From: Nocardioides jensenii JCM 1364 = NBRC 14755
GTDB lineage: Bacteria; Actinomycetota; Actinomycetes; Propionibacteriales; Nocardioidaceae
Assembly (NCBI RefSeq): GCF_001552535.1
Contig: NZ_BCRJ01000054.1
Coordinates: forward strand, 21,022-85,021
Reading direction: 5' to 3'
DNA length: 64,000 bases
Part shown: in pieces, positions 48,278 through 57,976 of the stretch
How the letters are laid out: each line of letters begins with the position of its first letter
How positions within the stretch are numbered: position 1 is the stretch's first letter
The notes under the pieces: model-generated
What the model was told of the DNA's origin: nothing
The model's input: only the letters and a program-made list of their open reading frames with translations
The model's database searches: none
Program-made: the position numbers and the translations under genes

Positions 48278-49525
48278 GGTTGGTGCGGGGGCAGCGCCGT
48301 GCCGGGCCAGGTGACGCTCGGCGGCCCGCGCCGCAGGATGGGAGACGACGGCGGCAGCGACGGCGATGCCCGCGATCACGACCCAGCCGGGCGCCCCCCA
48401 GCCGAGGGCGAGGAACGTGTAGAGCGCCGGGAAGATGATCGGCTCGACCTGGTAGCCCAGGCTCCACACACCCTGGTAGTCGCCGAGCCGGCGCGGATCC
48501 GAGAGCTCGGAGGTGAAGCCCCAGTCGGAGGCCGACTGCCACAGCTCGGCACCGGTGATGGTGATGTGGCCGACCCAGATCAGCACGATCGAGACCCAGC
48601 CGACGGTCTCGTGGGTCACGCTGAGCACCACGCAGGAGAGCACGAAGGCCCAGCCCGACCAGCGCACTGCCCGCAGGGAGCCGTTGACCGTCTCGGCCCC
48701 GCGCGAGGCCCGCACCTGCAGCAGCACGGCGAGCACCGTGTTGGTGCCGAAGAGCCAGGCCAGCAGCACCTGGGGCGCGTCGGTGCGCTCGACCAGCCAG
48801 AGGGGCACGACGACGTTGAGCAGCACCTGGTTGGAGGAGAGCACGCCGTTGCACATCGAGAGTACGACGAACCCGCGGTTGCGGAACGCGCCCGGCGAGA
48901 GGTGGTGCTCCTCGCCGTGGTCGGGGACCGACCGCACGAGTGTCGGCAGGAACGAGATCATCAGCGCATTGACGATCAGCAGGCCGCCGGTCAGCAGCGG
49001 GATGGCCAGGATCGCCTCACGCGAACCGATGCCCAGCGCGACGCCCGACGCGCCCGCGCCCAGCGTGTAGCCCACGTTGCGAGCCGAGCGCTGGAAGGCC
49101 ATCGCCCGCACCCGGGTCTCCCGGGGGAAGACCTCGAGGCGATAGACGTTGCGCGCCGAGCGACCTGCGGTCTCGACCGAGGCCAGCACCGAGAGCACCA
49201 GGACGAAGGTCAGGAACCCGGACACCAGGGGCCACGAGAAGTAGAGCACCGCCTCGAGCAGCGCGCTGATCACCCAGAGTCTCTTGGCGCCGACCTTGTC
49301 GCTGAGCCGGCCGAGCGGAATCGCGAGCCCGAGCGTCACCAGGGCCGCCGCACTCATGCCGAGCCCGACCTGGGCTCCGGTCAACCCCACGACCTGGGTG
49401 AAGAAGACCGCCGTGCCGGTCAGGAACGCACCGGTCGCGAACGCCGAGAGCACCGACTGGAGCGCCAGGTCGCGCTCCAGCTTCGTCGGCGGAACCAGCC
49501 CCGCCAACACCCGAGGAGTCACCAC
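48269..49525 (-). CDS. MFS transporter
   Basis: 418 residues with about 12 transmembrane segments. The motif A-type loop between TM2 and TM3 is LGRLSDKVGAKRLWVIS. TM4-5 contains VETAGRSARNVYRLEVFPRE, where a positively charged loop is typical of drug- or metabolite-efflux MFS. A Gly-rich TM5 (GYTLGAGASGVALGIG) follows. The substrate is unknown. GTG 49525 starts one base after the purH stop, so it is transcribed with purN-purH. Its stop lies inside the large inverted repeat. Confidence 0.85.
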   Translation of the reverse strand: MVTPRVLAGLVPPTKLERDLALQSVLSAFATGAFLTGTAVFFTQVVGLTGAQVGLGMSAAALVTLGLAIPLGRLSDKVGAKRLWVISALLEAVLYFSWPLVSGFLTFVLVLSVLASVETAGRSARNVYRLEVFPRETRVRAMAFQRSARNVGYTLGAGASGVALGIGSREAILAIPLLTGGLLIVNALMISFLPTLVRSVPDHGEEHHLSPGAFRNRGFVVLSMCNGVLSSNQVLLNVVVPLWLVERTDAPQVLLAWLFGTNTVLAVLLQVRASRGAETVNGSLRAVRWSGWAFVLSCVVLSVTHETVGWVSIVLIWVGHITITGAELWQSASDWGFTSELSDPRRLGDYQGVWSLGYQVEPIIFPALYTFLALGWGAPGWVVIAGIAVAAAVVSHPAARAAERHLARHGAAPAPTPV

Positions 49526-49526
49526 A

Positions 49527-51131
49527 TCAGTGGGCGAAGTGACGAGTCCCGGTGAAGTACATCGTCACGCCGGCGGCGTTCGCAGCCGCGATGACCTCAT
49601 CGTCGCGGATGGACCCACCCGGCGCCACGACGGCACGGACGCCACCCTTGAGCAGCACCTCGAGACCGTCGGCGAAGGGGAAGAACGCGTCGGAGGCAGC
49701 AACGGAGCCGACCGCCCGCTCCCCCGCACGCGTGACCGCGAGGTTGCAGGAGTCGACCCGGTTGACCTGGCCCATCCCGACGCCGACGGACGCGCCGCCC
49801 GCGGCGAGCAGGATCGCGTTGGACTTCACCGCGCGGATCGCGCGCCAGGAGAACTGGAGGTCGGCCAGCGTGGCCTCGTCGGCGGCGTCACCGGCGACCA
49901 GGCGCCAGCGCGAGGCGTCGTCACCGGTGGCGTTGCCGAGCTTGTCCTCGCCCTCGGCGTCGATCGCGTCGCGCACCTGCATCAGCAGGCCGCCCGAGAT
50001 CGGCCGGGTCTCGACTCCGCCGGGCACCGGCGGGTCGACGACGAGCAGACGCAGGTTCTTCTTCGCGGTGAGGACGTCGAGCGCCTCGCCGTCGAAGCCG
50101 GGCGCCACGATCACCTCGGTGAAGATGTCCTTGACCGCCTCCGCCAGCTCGCGGGTCACCGTGCGGTTGGTGGCGATGATGCCGCCGTACGCCGAGACCG
50201 GGTCACAGGCGTGGGCCTTGGCGTGCACGGCGGCGATGGACTCGTCGGTCGCTCCGACGGCGATGCCGCACGGGTTGGCGTGCTTGATGATCGCCACCGT
50301 CGGCAGGTCGCCGTGGTCGTAGGCCGCGCGGTAGGCCGCATCGGCGTCGACGTAGTTGTTGTAGGACATCTCCTTGCCGTGCAGCTGCTTGCCCTGGGCC
50401 AGGCCGGGCTGGGGCGCGAAGCCGTTGACATAGAGCGCGGCGCCCTGGTGCGGGTTCTCGCCGTAGCGGAGCACGTCGGCACGGTTCCAGGTGGCACCGG
50501 CCCAGGCCGGGAACCCGGAGCCGTCGGAGGAGTCGGTCAGCACCGAGCCCATCCACGAGGCCACCGCAACGTCGTACGACGCGGTGTGCACGAACGCCTC
50601 GGCCGCCAGCTTCTTGCGCTGGGCGAGGGTGAAGCCGCCGGCGGTGACGGCGGCCAGCACTGCGTCGTACGCGTCGGGCGAGGTGACGATCGCGACCGAC
50701 GGGTGGTTCTTCGCGGCGGCACGCACCATCGACGGGCCGCCGATGTCGATCTGCTCGACGCACTCGTCGGGGGTGGCGCCCGAGGTGACGGTCTGGGTGA
50801 ACGGGTAGAGGTTGGAGACGACCAGGTCGAACGGCTCGACCTCGAGTTCGGCGAGCTGCTGCACGTGAGACTCCAGGCGACGGTCGGCGAGGATGCCGGC
50901 GTGCACGCGCGGGTGCAGCGTCTTGACCCGGCCGTCGAGGCACTCGGGGAAGCCGGTGAGGTCCTCCACCTTGGTGACCGGGATGCCCAGTCCCTCGATC
51001 AGGGCGGCCGAGCCGCCGGTGGAGACCAGGGTGACCCCGGCAGCGTGCAGACCACGGACGAGCTCCTCCAGACCAGTCTTGTCGTAGACCGAGACCAGGG
51101 CCCGCTTGATGGTGATCTTGCCGTCTGTCAT
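49527..51131 (-). CDS. purH: bifunctional AICAR formyltransferase/IMP cyclohydrolase
   Basis: 534 residues catalysing the last two steps of IMP synthesis. The N-terminal IMP cyclohydrolase domain has [18 protein letters not shown] and [18 protein letters not shown]. The C-terminal AICAR transformylase domain has [13 protein letters not shown] and the active-site Lys-His in [11 protein letters not shown]. The end is [16 protein letters not shown] ([20 protein letters not shown]). The ATG overlaps the purN stop by 4 bases. It uses 10-formyl-THF made by FolD. Confidence 0.96.
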   Translation of the reverse strand: MTDGKITIKRALVSVYDKTGLEELVRGLHAAGVTLVSTGGSAALIEGLGIPVTKVEDLTGFPECLDGRVKTLHPRVHAGILADRRLESHVQQLAELEVEPFDLVVSNLYPFTQTVTSGATPDECVEQIDIGGPSMVRAAAKNHPSVAIVTSPDAYDAVLAAVTAGGFTLAQRKKLAAEAFVHTASYDVAVASWMGSVLTDSSDGSGFPAWAGATWNRADVLRYGENPHQGAALYVNGFAPQPGLAQGKQLHGKEMSYNNYVDADAAYRAAYDHGDLPTVAIIKHANPCGIAVGATDESIAAVHAKAHACDPVSAYGGIIATNRTVTRELAEAVKDIFTEVIVAPGFDGEALDVLTAKKNLRLLVVDPPVPGGVETRPISGGLLMQVRDAIDAEGEDKLGNATGDDASRWRLVAGDAADEATLADLQFSWRAIRAVKSNAILLAAGGASVGVGMGQVNRVDSCNLAVTRAGERAVGSVAASDAFFPFADGLEVLLKGGVRAVVAPGGSIRDDEVIAAANAAGVTMYFTGTRHFAH

Positions 51132-51751
51132 GCGCCGAACCGCACCTTCCTGTCGGTGATGGTGAAACCTTCTCGGGCCATCCGGCCCACGTTCTCGACC
51201 AGCATCGCCCGCTCGGCGACCTTGATCCGTTCGTGCAGGGAGTCGATGTCGTCGTCGTCCTCGACCGGCACCACGGTCTGCGCCACGATCGGGCCGGTGT
51301 CGACCCCGCCGTCGACGACGAAGAGCGTGGCGCCGGTGACCTTGACGCCGTAGGTCAGCGCGTCGGCCGGTCCGTGCATGCCGGGGAACGACGGGGACAG
51401 CGCGGGGTGCGTGTTGACGGTTCGCCCGGCGAACCGGCCGAGGAAGTCCTCCCCGACCAGCTTCATGAAGCCGGCGAGGACGACGAGGTCCGGCTCGAAC
51501 GCGGCGACCGTGTCCGCGACCGCGTGGTCCCAGTTGTCGCGGGAGGTGAACTGGCCGACCTTCTTCACGAACGTCGGGATCCCCGCGGCCTCGGCGCGCT
51601 CGAGGGCGAGGATGTCGTCGCGGTCGGCGCCGACCGCGACCACGACGGCGCCGTACGCCGGATCGGCGCACGCATCGATCAGCGCCTGGAGATTGGTGCC
51701 CGACCCGGAGACGAGCACCACGAGGCGCTGAGGGTTCCGGGAGGTCGACAC
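51128..51751 (-). CDS. purN: phosphoribosylglycinamide formyltransferase
   Basis: A 207-residue GAR transformylase transferring formyl from 10-formyl-THF in the third purine step. [13 protein letters not shown] is the phosphate loop, [13 protein letters not shown] the formyl-folate region, and [17 protein letters not shown] supplies the catalytic Asn and His; a catalytic Asp lies in [10 protein letters not shown]. The GTG start at 51751 lies 6 nt from TAAACT on the minus strand. Overlaps purH by 4 bases. Confidence 0.95.
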   Translation of the reverse strand: MSTSRNPQRLVVLVSGSGTNLQALIDACADPAYGAVVVAVGADRDDILALERAEAAGIPTFVKKVGQFTSRDNWDHAVADTVAAFEPDLVVLAGFMKLVGEDFLGRFAGRTVNTHPALSPSFPGMHGPADALTYGVKVTGATLFVVDGGVDTGPIVAQTVVPVEDDDDIDSLHERIKVAERAMLVENVGRMAREGFTITDRKVRFGA

Positions 51752-51757
51752 GGGCGG

Positions 51758-51763
51758 AGTTTA
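51758..51763 (-). promoter_or_regulatory. -10-like element of purN-purH (leaderless)
   Basis: TAAACT on the minus strand ends 6 nt before GTG 51751. No PurR-like box or riboswitch leader fits between. Confidence 0.5.
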
Positions 51764-51813
51764 TCGATCGCGCGCCGATTCACCGAACCGGTCTCAACCT
51801 CGAGGCTCGTGAC

Positions 51814-53061
51814 TCACCCGGCGTCGACGGTCTCCGCATCGGGGAGCGAGCGGCGGACCCACCAGGTGGCCAGCAGCCCACCGAGGAGTCCACCGACTCC
51901 GAACGAGACGATGCCGTGCCAGAGCACCTCGGCGGCCAACGGCCCGACCTCGGTCATCCGCCCCGGGCCGACGGCACCGCCGGAGACCGCGGCGAACAGC
52001 CCGAACAGCAGCCCGGCCAGGGCCCCGCCGACGACACCACGCAGGGCGCCCTCGTCCCACGCGGCCGTGGGATTGCGGCGCTGGCTGACCAGCACCCCGA
52101 CCAGTCCGCACAGCACGGGCAGCGCGATCAGGGCCGGCGTCCAGGCCGGTGTCGGGCCGGTGTCGGGCAGGGCAGCGAGCAACGGGAACATCGGAACCGG
52201 GCCGATGGCGACCAGGGACGGCGACACCAGAGTGCCGGTGCCGACCAGGAACCCGGGGCCGAGCAGGTAGGCACCGGAGAAGATCACCGCGTTGGGCACC
52301 ACCGTGAGCACCAGCAGCACGAACATCAGCCCGTCGCCGGTGTCGAGGTGCAGCTGCGACATCACGTTCATCGCGGCACCGAAGTCGAGCGCGAGCGCGA
52401 TCACGAACACCGTTGCCGCGGTGGCCAGGAAGGTGACCAGCACCGACCCGGCCGCGTGCAGGGAGGCGCGCACGGCCGGTGGCGCCAACGAGAGCCAGAT
52501 CGCCGCGCGGCCGGAGCCGACCGCGATGCCGGCACCGCCGAGACCGCAGGTGAGCGCGATCGACCAGAGCACCACGGCGTTCAGGTCGGGAGTGATGTCC
52601 GCGGTGCCGGCCAGCACCGCGGTGACGACGGCGACCACGAGATAGGTGGCGCCGAACAGTCCGGTCGCCGCGGGGACGGTCCAGTCCCGGTCGCCGTCAG
52701 AGAGCGCGTCGGCGTCCGGCCCGTGACCGGCCACCTGCTCCCCCAACCGGAGGCTGGTGCGCCACACGACGACGGCGAAGACCAACGTGAGTCCGAGGGG
52801 TACGGCGGTCACCGGCACGCCCTGGACCTGGACGCCGGAGCCGTGCCCCATCAACCAGGCCAACGCGCCGGTGCGCAACGCGTCGCGCGGAGCACCGTGC
52901 ACACCACCGTCGGCCAGGAACCAACCCAGCAGCGCGAGGGCCGCGCACACGGTCAGCGTTCCGGCAGCGGCAGTGAGGCCGGCCAGGGTGGCCAGCAGCG
53001 TCAACGGCCGACGAGCGGCGTCGGCTGGGGAAAGGCCCGGAGGGGTCAACGTAGCGGTCAT
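51814..53061 (-). CDS. DUF6350/PerM-like multi-pass membrane protein
   Basis: About 415 residues, almost entirely hydrophobic with some 10-12 transmembrane segments. A short Pro-rich N-terminus precedes TLLATLAGLTAAAGTLTVCAALALLGW-type helix 1. GAPRDALRTGALAWLMGHG and the VTAVPLGLTLVFAVV helix are typical of the actinobacterial PerM/DUF6350 group, encoded upstream of purN and linked to cell division in mycobacteria. ATG 53061 is taken as start; ATG 53073 would add four residues and neither has a strong ribosome binding site. No internal charge pattern points to a transport substrate. Confidence 0.8.
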   Translation of the reverse strand: MTATLTPPGLSPADAARRPLTLLATLAGLTAAAGTLTVCAALALLGWFLADGGVHGAPRDALRTGALAWLMGHGSGVQVQGVPVTAVPLGLTLVFAVVVWRTSLRLGEQVAGHGPDADALSDGDRDWTVPAATGLFGATYLVVAVVTAVLAGTADITPDLNAVVLWSIALTCGLGGAGIAVGSGRAAIWLSLAPPAVRASLHAAGSVLVTFLATAATVFVIALALDFGAAMNVMSQLHLDTGDGLMFVLLVLTVVPNAVIFSGAYLLGPGFLVGTGTLVSPSLVAIGPVPMFPLLAALPDTGPTPAWTPALIALPVLCGLVGVLVSQRRNPTAAWDEGALRGVVGGALAGLLFGLFAAVSGGAVGPGRMTEVGPLAAEVLWHGIVSFGVGGLLGGLLATWWVRRSLPDAETVDAG

Positions 53062-53163
53062 CTCGCGGCCCATCTTCGCCCGACGAGCCCCGCAAGGAAC
53101 GCTGCACACGCCGCCTTGGGCGGTTTCACAGGTTGCCCCCACACCCCGTACCGTGGTGTGGCC

Positions 53164-54987
53164 ATGCACGATCCCGCTGAGTTCGACGCGTTCTACGCCG
53201 CTGCCCGCGCCCGCCTGCTGTTGCAGACGTACGCGCTGACCGGCGACCTCCCAGCGGCTCGTGGTGCCGTGCGCGACGCGTTCATCGCGGCCTGGCACCA
53301 CTGGCGCAAGGTCTCCCGCCTCGAGGACCCCGAGTCCTGGGTCCGTCCCCACGCATGGAGCCACGCACAACGACGTCACACCGCGCGCCTGTGGCACCGC
53401 GACAAGACCCTCGACGCCGACAGCCGGGCGACGCTCGATGCCCTCGGCAAGCTGAGCCTGTCCCAGCGCAAGGCACTGCTGCTGACCCAGCTCGGCTTCG
53501 TCCGCATCGAGCAGATGGCCCGTGAGGTCGGTCTCACCCAGGAGGCCGCCGAGCAGGAGCTGCAGACCGCGACCGCCCAGTTCGCCCGGAACCGGGGCGT
53601 CCACTCGGCCTCGGTGCGGATCCATCTCGAGGCACTGTCCTCACGCATCGACACGGTCCGCTTCCCCCGCGTCACGATCGTCCGGCGCTCCGGTGCCGCT
53701 CGACGCCGGGCCCACACCGGGGTGGGGATCGTGGCCGCGGTCGCCGTCCTGCTCGGTGGCGGCGCCCTGGTCCACGAGGCCGACGGCATCACCCCGGCAC
53801 TCGGCGGGGTCAGCGCCCACGGTGACTCGGCGCTGGACGACGATCCGGACCAGGAGCCGCTCCTGAAGATGGACGAGCTGCTCACCCGCGAGCAGGCCAA
53901 CGGGTTGGCTCCCGCCCGCACCCTCAAGGCGCCGCTGACGAGCAACAACACCAGCGGCACCGGCATCAACACGGTCTGCCAGGACGAGCGCTTCGCCAAC
54001 CCGGACGGCGAGGCGGCGCTGGTCCGCAAGTTCCGCTTCGACGGTGACCCGCAGATGAGGGCGCTCCAGTCGGTGGAGCTCTCCTCCGACACCACGACCG
54101 CGGAGACGACGTACGACACGACCCTGGGCTGGTATGCCGGCTGCACCCAGTCGCGCGCGCAGCTGTTGTCGACCCAGGCGCTCGACGGCGTCGGCGACGA
54201 GGCCGTCCTCCTGGTCCTGCGCACCTGGCAGGCGCCGGTGCGCACCTACACCGTCGGCATTGCCCGCACAGGTGGTCTGGTCACCTCGGTCGTACGCCGG
54301 TTCGACGACGACCGTGAACCGCGGCTCGCGCCGATGGTCGACCTCACCGCGAGCGCCGTCACCGGGCTGTGCGAGCACGAGGCCGCCGGGGCGTGCGTGA
54401 GCACACCGAAGGCCCGCCCCGTTGCGCCGCCACCCGGAGAGCGCGCCCCCGGGCTGCTCCAGGAAGTCGACCTCCCGCCCGTTGCCGGGGTCACCCGTCC
54501 CTGGGTCGGAACCGATCCGGAGGTCCCCACCGACAACACCGCGGCCACCCGGTGCGACGACTCAGTCTTCCGGGGGCGGGCCGTCCGGTCGGCAACCACG
54601 CGTACGTTCGTGATCCCCGGCGCCAAGCTGCCCACGGCATTCGGCCTCACCGAGACGCTCGGAGTCTTCCGCAAGGTCGGTCAGGCGAAGGCCTTCGTCG
54701 CCACGGTGCGCAAGAAGCTCCGCGGCTGCGAGGACAAGGATCTCTCCACCAAGGTCGTCGAGGCCCACTCCCAGACCGACAAGTCCGGCGAACTGACCAT
54801 CTGGCACCTCACCACCGAGATCACCGACGAGAAGAGCGTGCAGTTCCAGATGGCGATCCTGCGCCGTGGCAGGGTCGTCGTCCAGGTCGGCTTCGTCCCC
54901 GACGACAAGCACTCGATCGGCGACGGCGCCTTCCACCGGCTCGCGGTCCGGGGCCTGGAACGCGTGACGAACCTGCCGCAGAAATAG
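53164..54987 (+). CDS. sigma factor-like domain fused to membrane-spanning sensor
   Basis: 607 residues. Residues 5-80 resemble sigma-70 region 2 (FDAFYAAARARLLLQTYAL; ESWVRPHAWSHAQRR) and about 95-143 resemble region 4 (LSLSQRKALLLTQLGFVRIE; EVGLTQEAAEQELQTA). A basic stretch (RRSGAARRRAH) precedes one transmembrane helix (about 186-203), so the sigma part should be cytoplasmic. The 400-residue exterior has two similar sensor-like units, each opening with a Cys-Asp-Glu/Asp-x-x-Phe-type motif (CQDERF, CDDSVF) and containing paired cysteines. The region 2 part aligns without gaps with the next gene's sigma factor. No separate anti-sigma is encoded directly with it. Confidence 0.75.
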   Translation: MHDPAEFDAFYAAARARLLLQTYALTGDLPAARGAVRDAFIAAWHHWRKVSRLEDPESWVRPHAWSHAQRRHTARLWHRDKTLDADSRATLDALGKLSLSQRKALLLTQLGFVRIEQMAREVGLTQEAAEQELQTATAQFARNRGVHSASVRIHLEALSSRIDTVRFPRVTIVRRSGAARRRAHTGVGIVAAVAVLLGGGALVHEADGITPALGGVSAHGDSALDDDPDQEPLLKMDELLTREQANGLAPARTLKAPLTSNNTSGTGINTVCQDERFANPDGEAALVRKFRFDGDPQMRALQSVELSSDTTTAETTYDTTLGWYAGCTQSRAQLLSTQALDGVGDEAVLLVLRTWQAPVRTYTVGIARTGGLVTSVVRRFDDDREPRLAPMVDLTASAVTGLCEHEAAGACVSTPKARPVAPPPGERAPGLLQEVDLPPVAGVTRPWVGTDPEVPTDNTAATRCDDSVFRGRAVRSATTRTFVIPGAKLPTAFGLTETLGVFRKVGQAKAFVATVRKKLRGCEDKDLSTKVVEAHSQTDKSGELTIWHLTTEITDEKSVQFQMAILRRGRVVVQVGFVPDDKHSIGDGAFHRLAVRGLERVTNLPQK

Positions 54988-55071
54988 TCTGGTCCGACGC
55001 AACCGCCTGCAGCGCCCACGCGTATCCCCGTTCGACAATGAGGGCACCAACGATCGGGACGGGGGACGTCG

Positions 55072-55584
55072 ATGAACGAGCAGGAGTTCGACGACTTCTA
55101 CACCGCCTCGTTCGCCAGGATCACCGGTCAGGTCTACGCCATGATCGGGAACCGCGACGAGGCGCAGGAGTGCGTGCAGGAAGCGTTCGTGAGGGCGTGG
55201 GCCCACCGGCGCAAGCTCGAGAAGGCCGATCATCCGGAGGCCTGGGTTCGGGTCACCGCACACCGCCTGGCGGTGAGCCGTTGGCGCCGCACCAAGCTGG
55301 GCAGGCGTGCCCAGGACCGCGCCGTGTCCGCGGCCATGGTCACCGAGCCGGTCGACGAGAGGTACGTCGCCCTGGTCGCAGCGTTGAAGCAGCTGCCGGA
55401 GCCGCAACGCCGGGCCCTGGTGCTGCACCACATGTGTGACCTGCCGGTGGCCGCCGTGGCCGCTGAGGTGGGTGCCCCGGAGGGCACGGTCAAGGCTCGT
55501 CTCTCCCGCGGGCGCGCGGCACTGGCGGTACTGCTCTCGGACAACGAACCCCATGGATTCCAGGAAGGAGCCAGCCATGTCTGA
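55072..55584 (+). CDS. SigE-family ECF RNA polymerase sigma factor
   Basis: A 170-residue ECF sigma factor. Region 2 lies at residues 8-75, with polymerase-binding and -10-melting helices in EAQECVQEAFVRAWAHRRK and PEAWVRVTAHRLAVSRWRR. Region 4 is at 98-152, with the helix-turn-helix LPVAAVAAEVGAPEGTVKARLSRGR. Length and layout are normal. GGGGGAC lies about 5 nt before ATG 55072. The gene overlaps the downstream membrane protein gene by 8 bases, the usual arrangement with a regulatory partner. Target promoters are unknown. Confidence 0.88.
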   Translation: MNEQEFDDFYTASFARITGQVYAMIGNRDEAQECVQEAFVRAWAHRRKLEKADHPEAWVRVTAHRLAVSRWRRTKLGRRAQDRAVSAAMVTEPVDERYVALVAALKQLPEPQRRALVLHHMCDLPVAAVAAEVGAPEGTVKARLSRGRAALAVLLSDNEPHGFQEGASHV

Positions 55585-57412
55585 TCCGATCAAGGACCTC
55601 GAGAGCTTCGACCCCCAAGGACTTCCCATGAACCCGCTGACACCTTCCGAGGTGCGCCGCCGCGGCGACCGGCTGCGTCGCCGGAACAACGGCGTCATGG
55701 CGCTCGGCACCGCCGCCGCCGTGGCCGTGATCGCCACCTCCGGCGTGCTGGTGAACAACGCCGTCGACCAGGGCGAAGAACCAGGGCCGGTGAGCCCGTC
55801 GCAGACCGAGAGCCCCGCACCGACGCAGATTCCCGACGACTTCCCCCTCGCCGCCGGCGTCCGGGGCGCCGAGGAGACCGACACCGCGGCAATGTCCGAC
55901 CTGGACTACTGCGGGGCCACGCCGCTGGCCGGCCTCGACCCGGCCGACGTGCGCAGCATCGCGCTCAGCGGTGGCGAGACCTCCATCACCCGCACGCTCT
56001 ACCTGCTCGACACACCCGAGGCCTCGGTGGCCGCGCACGAGGCGATCCTCGACGCCGCCGCTGCATGCACCGACGGTGACCCGGAGGACACCGGCGACGT
56101 TGCCGTCCACGGCCCCGGCGAGGGATGGCCGGGCAGCACCGTGACCGAGGACTTCGCCCATGGTGAGAGCACCACAGAGCCCTCCGTCGAGGTCGTCGAC
56201 GTGGTCTCCGCGGGCAGGACCCTGCTGGTCACCTCGACCTTCGGGTCGTGGAGCACCGACATCGACACCGGCGTGGCCGACGAACGTCAGGCACTGCAGC
56301 CCGTCATGGTGGCGATGAGCGACTTCGGTCCCTACGACGCCCCGGGTTCGGACGACTCGACCGATCCCGCCGCCCCGGGTTCCGTGCCCACCACGATCCC
56401 CGGTGGCTTCCCCCTGGGTGCCGGATGGCCGGACGACTCGGAGGCCGAGCCCGGCAAGGACATGGGTCTGCAGGGGCCGAACCGCACCTTGGACCCACTC
56501 GAGTTCACGGCCTGCGGCGAGCCGTGGCAGGAGCCGTCCCACGCCGACCGTCTGCGAGCCGACTGGAACAACGTCGAGGACTACCGCTACCGCCAGCTGA
56601 CGACGTACGCCGATGCGGACGCCGCCGTGGCAGCGGTCGCCAGCCTGGTCGCCCAGCAGCAGGCGTGCCCCGTGGAGCCACAGCGTGACGACGGCTACGT
56701 CAATCACCGCGAGGTCCGCAAGGTTCCGGCCGGTGGCGAGGCGTGGGCGATCCTGGAGCGCGACACGATGAACGGGAGTCCGTCGCCGTTCGGCGCGAGC
56801 GCCCTGGTCCTCCGGGTGGGCAGTTCCGTCCTGATCGTCCAGCACGGCGGCCACGGAGGCTACCCCGACGGAAACGGCCAGGGCCAGATCGACGCGATGA
56901 CCACCCAGGCCGCCGAGGCGATCGGCGCGATGTGCCGGTTCACCGTGGCCGGCTGCGGCGGCGACTCGACGTCAGGCACCGAACCGGCCTCGGCGACGAA
57001 CCTGGGACCCGACGGCTGGGGTGAGCTGAAGATCGGCATGACCGCCGCCGAGATGGAGGCCACCGGACTGGTCACGATCGCGGAGGCCGACGACCCCGCC
57101 GCCGCATGCCGGGCCTTCACCATCAAGGGCTGGGCCGACACTGTCCATCCCAACGTGAGCGGACAGGTGCACGGCTTCGTCAGCACCGTGCACGGACTCG
57201 CGATCATCTTCGCCCAACCCGGCATGAAGACCCCCGAGGGCATCGGGGTCGGTTCCACGGTCGACGACGTGAGGGCGGCGTACGGCGAGCTGACTGGGCA
57301 GGACGCCTACAACACCGTTGCGGTCGACGGGAGGAGTTGGTTCTTCCTGACCGACGGGTCGAAGGTGACTGCCTTCCAGCTCGAGCACGCCGACCAGGAC
57401 TGCGTGCACTGA
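55577..57412 (+). CDS. membrane protein coupled to sigma factor, possible anti-sigma/sensor
   Basis: 611 residues. A cytoplasmic N-terminus of about 38 residues ends in RRRGDRLRRRNN, then one transmembrane helix (about 40-60). Outside, a Pro/Thr linker leads to two similar domains opening IPDDFPLAAG (about 83) and IPGGFPLGAG (about 272), each with Cys pairs. A C-terminal domain from about 479 opens GWGELKIGMTAAEMEATG, like the G-x-x-x-LGMT units of outer-surface proteins. The cytoplasmic part is short and has no zinc-binding anti-sigma motif, so sigma control is inferred from the 8-base overlap with the sigma gene. GGAAGGAG lies 6 nt upstream of ATG 55577. Confidence 0.7.
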   Translation: MSDPIKDLESFDPQGLPMNPLTPSEVRRRGDRLRRRNNGVMALGTAAAVAVIATSGVLVNNAVDQGEEPGPVSPSQTESPAPTQIPDDFPLAAGVRGAEETDTAAMSDLDYCGATPLAGLDPADVRSIALSGGETSITRTLYLLDTPEASVAAHEAILDAAAACTDGDPEDTGDVAVHGPGEGWPGSTVTEDFAHGESTTEPSVEVVDVVSAGRTLLVTSTFGSWSTDIDTGVADERQALQPVMVAMSDFGPYDAPGSDDSTDPAAPGSVPTTIPGGFPLGAGWPDDSEAEPGKDMGLQGPNRTLDPLEFTACGEPWQEPSHADRLRADWNNVEDYRYRQLTTYADADAAVAAVASLVAQQQACPVEPQRDDGYVNHREVRKVPAGGEAWAILERDTMNGSPSPFGASALVLRVGSSVLIVQHGGHGGYPDGNGQGQIDAMTTQAAEAIGAMCRFTVAGCGGDSTSGTEPASATNLGPDGWGELKIGMTAAEMEATGLVTIAEADDPAAACRAFTIKGWADTVHPNVSGQVHGFVSTVHGLAIIFAQPGMKTPEGIGVGSTVDDVRAAYGELTGQDAYNTVAVDGRSWFFLTDGSKVTAFQLEHADQDCVH

Positions 57413-57422
57413 ACGACGACGG

Positions 57423-57459
57423 ACGAGCGCCCCGGGACCGAGTTGGCCGGGGCGCTCGT
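57423..57459 (+). terminator. terminator after sigma/membrane-protein operon
   Basis: A perfect 13-bp stem, ACGAGCGCCCCGG with CCGGGGCGCTCGT, encloses an 11-base loop, starting 11 bases after the stop codon. Flanking ACGAC/GTCGT bases can extend it. Confidence 0.75.
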
Positions 57460-57559
57460 TCGTCGTACGGCGTGGCGGCACTCCTCGTCCGAGGCCAGGA
57501 CAGCCGGCGTAGCCTGACGGGAGCAACGGGCACGGCCGCAACGGAGGCAGGACGCACAC

Positions 57560-57871
57560 ATGACTGACTCACCCTGGCTGAACTTCGATGCCAGTGACCC
57601 CGACCTCCTCGACGAGGTGTGCCGCATGTGTGAGGAGCCGGCATCCTTCGCGGTCATGATGCGCGGTGCCGCGCTGGGCGAGCTGGGCGACCGGGTGATG
57701 TTGTGCAGGGTCTGCGAGCACTACGCCTCGCACGGGCAGGTCGACTCCTTGATCGCCAGGTCGTCGGACCCGTCGGCCGACACGGACCGGGTGGCCGAGC
57801 TGATCATCCGGGACCTCGACCAGTCGGTGCCCTTCGACCTCGACCTGCCGGGTGCCGACGACTGGGGCTGA
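57560..57871 (+). CDS. small hypothetical protein with two CxxC motifs
   Basis: 103 residues, acidic, no signal or membrane segment. CRMC near residue 21 and CRVC near residue 49 are spaced like a zinc ribbon or a four-cysteine knuckle. Between them is EEPASFAVMMRGAALGELGDRVML. The C-terminal half is acidic and helical (DTDRVAELIIRDLDQ). GGAGG lies about 12 nt before ATG 57560 and a TAGCCT -10-like element about 48 nt upstream. No family recognised; metal binding is inferred from the cysteines only. Confidence 0.65.
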   Translation: MTDSPWLNFDASDPDLLDEVCRMCEEPASFAVMMRGAALGELGDRVMLCRVCEHYASHGQVDSLIARSSDPSADTDRVAELIIRDLDQSVPFDLDLPGADDWG

Positions 57872-57903
57872 CCCGGCGACCCGTCGCCTGGTCGGCAGCA
57901 AAT

Positions 57904-57941
57904 GACACCGACCCGTCGTCAGGTGACGACGGGTCGGTGTC
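57904..57941. terminator. bidirectional terminator before sucD
   Basis: A perfect 17-bp stem, GACACCGACCCGTCGTC with its exact complement, and an AGGT loop sit between the convergent small-protein gene and sucD. It is the longest perfect simple hairpin in the window. Confidence 0.85.
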
Positions 57942-57976
57942 GCTCTCCCGTCGACGAGCGACGGGTCAGCGGTGGA

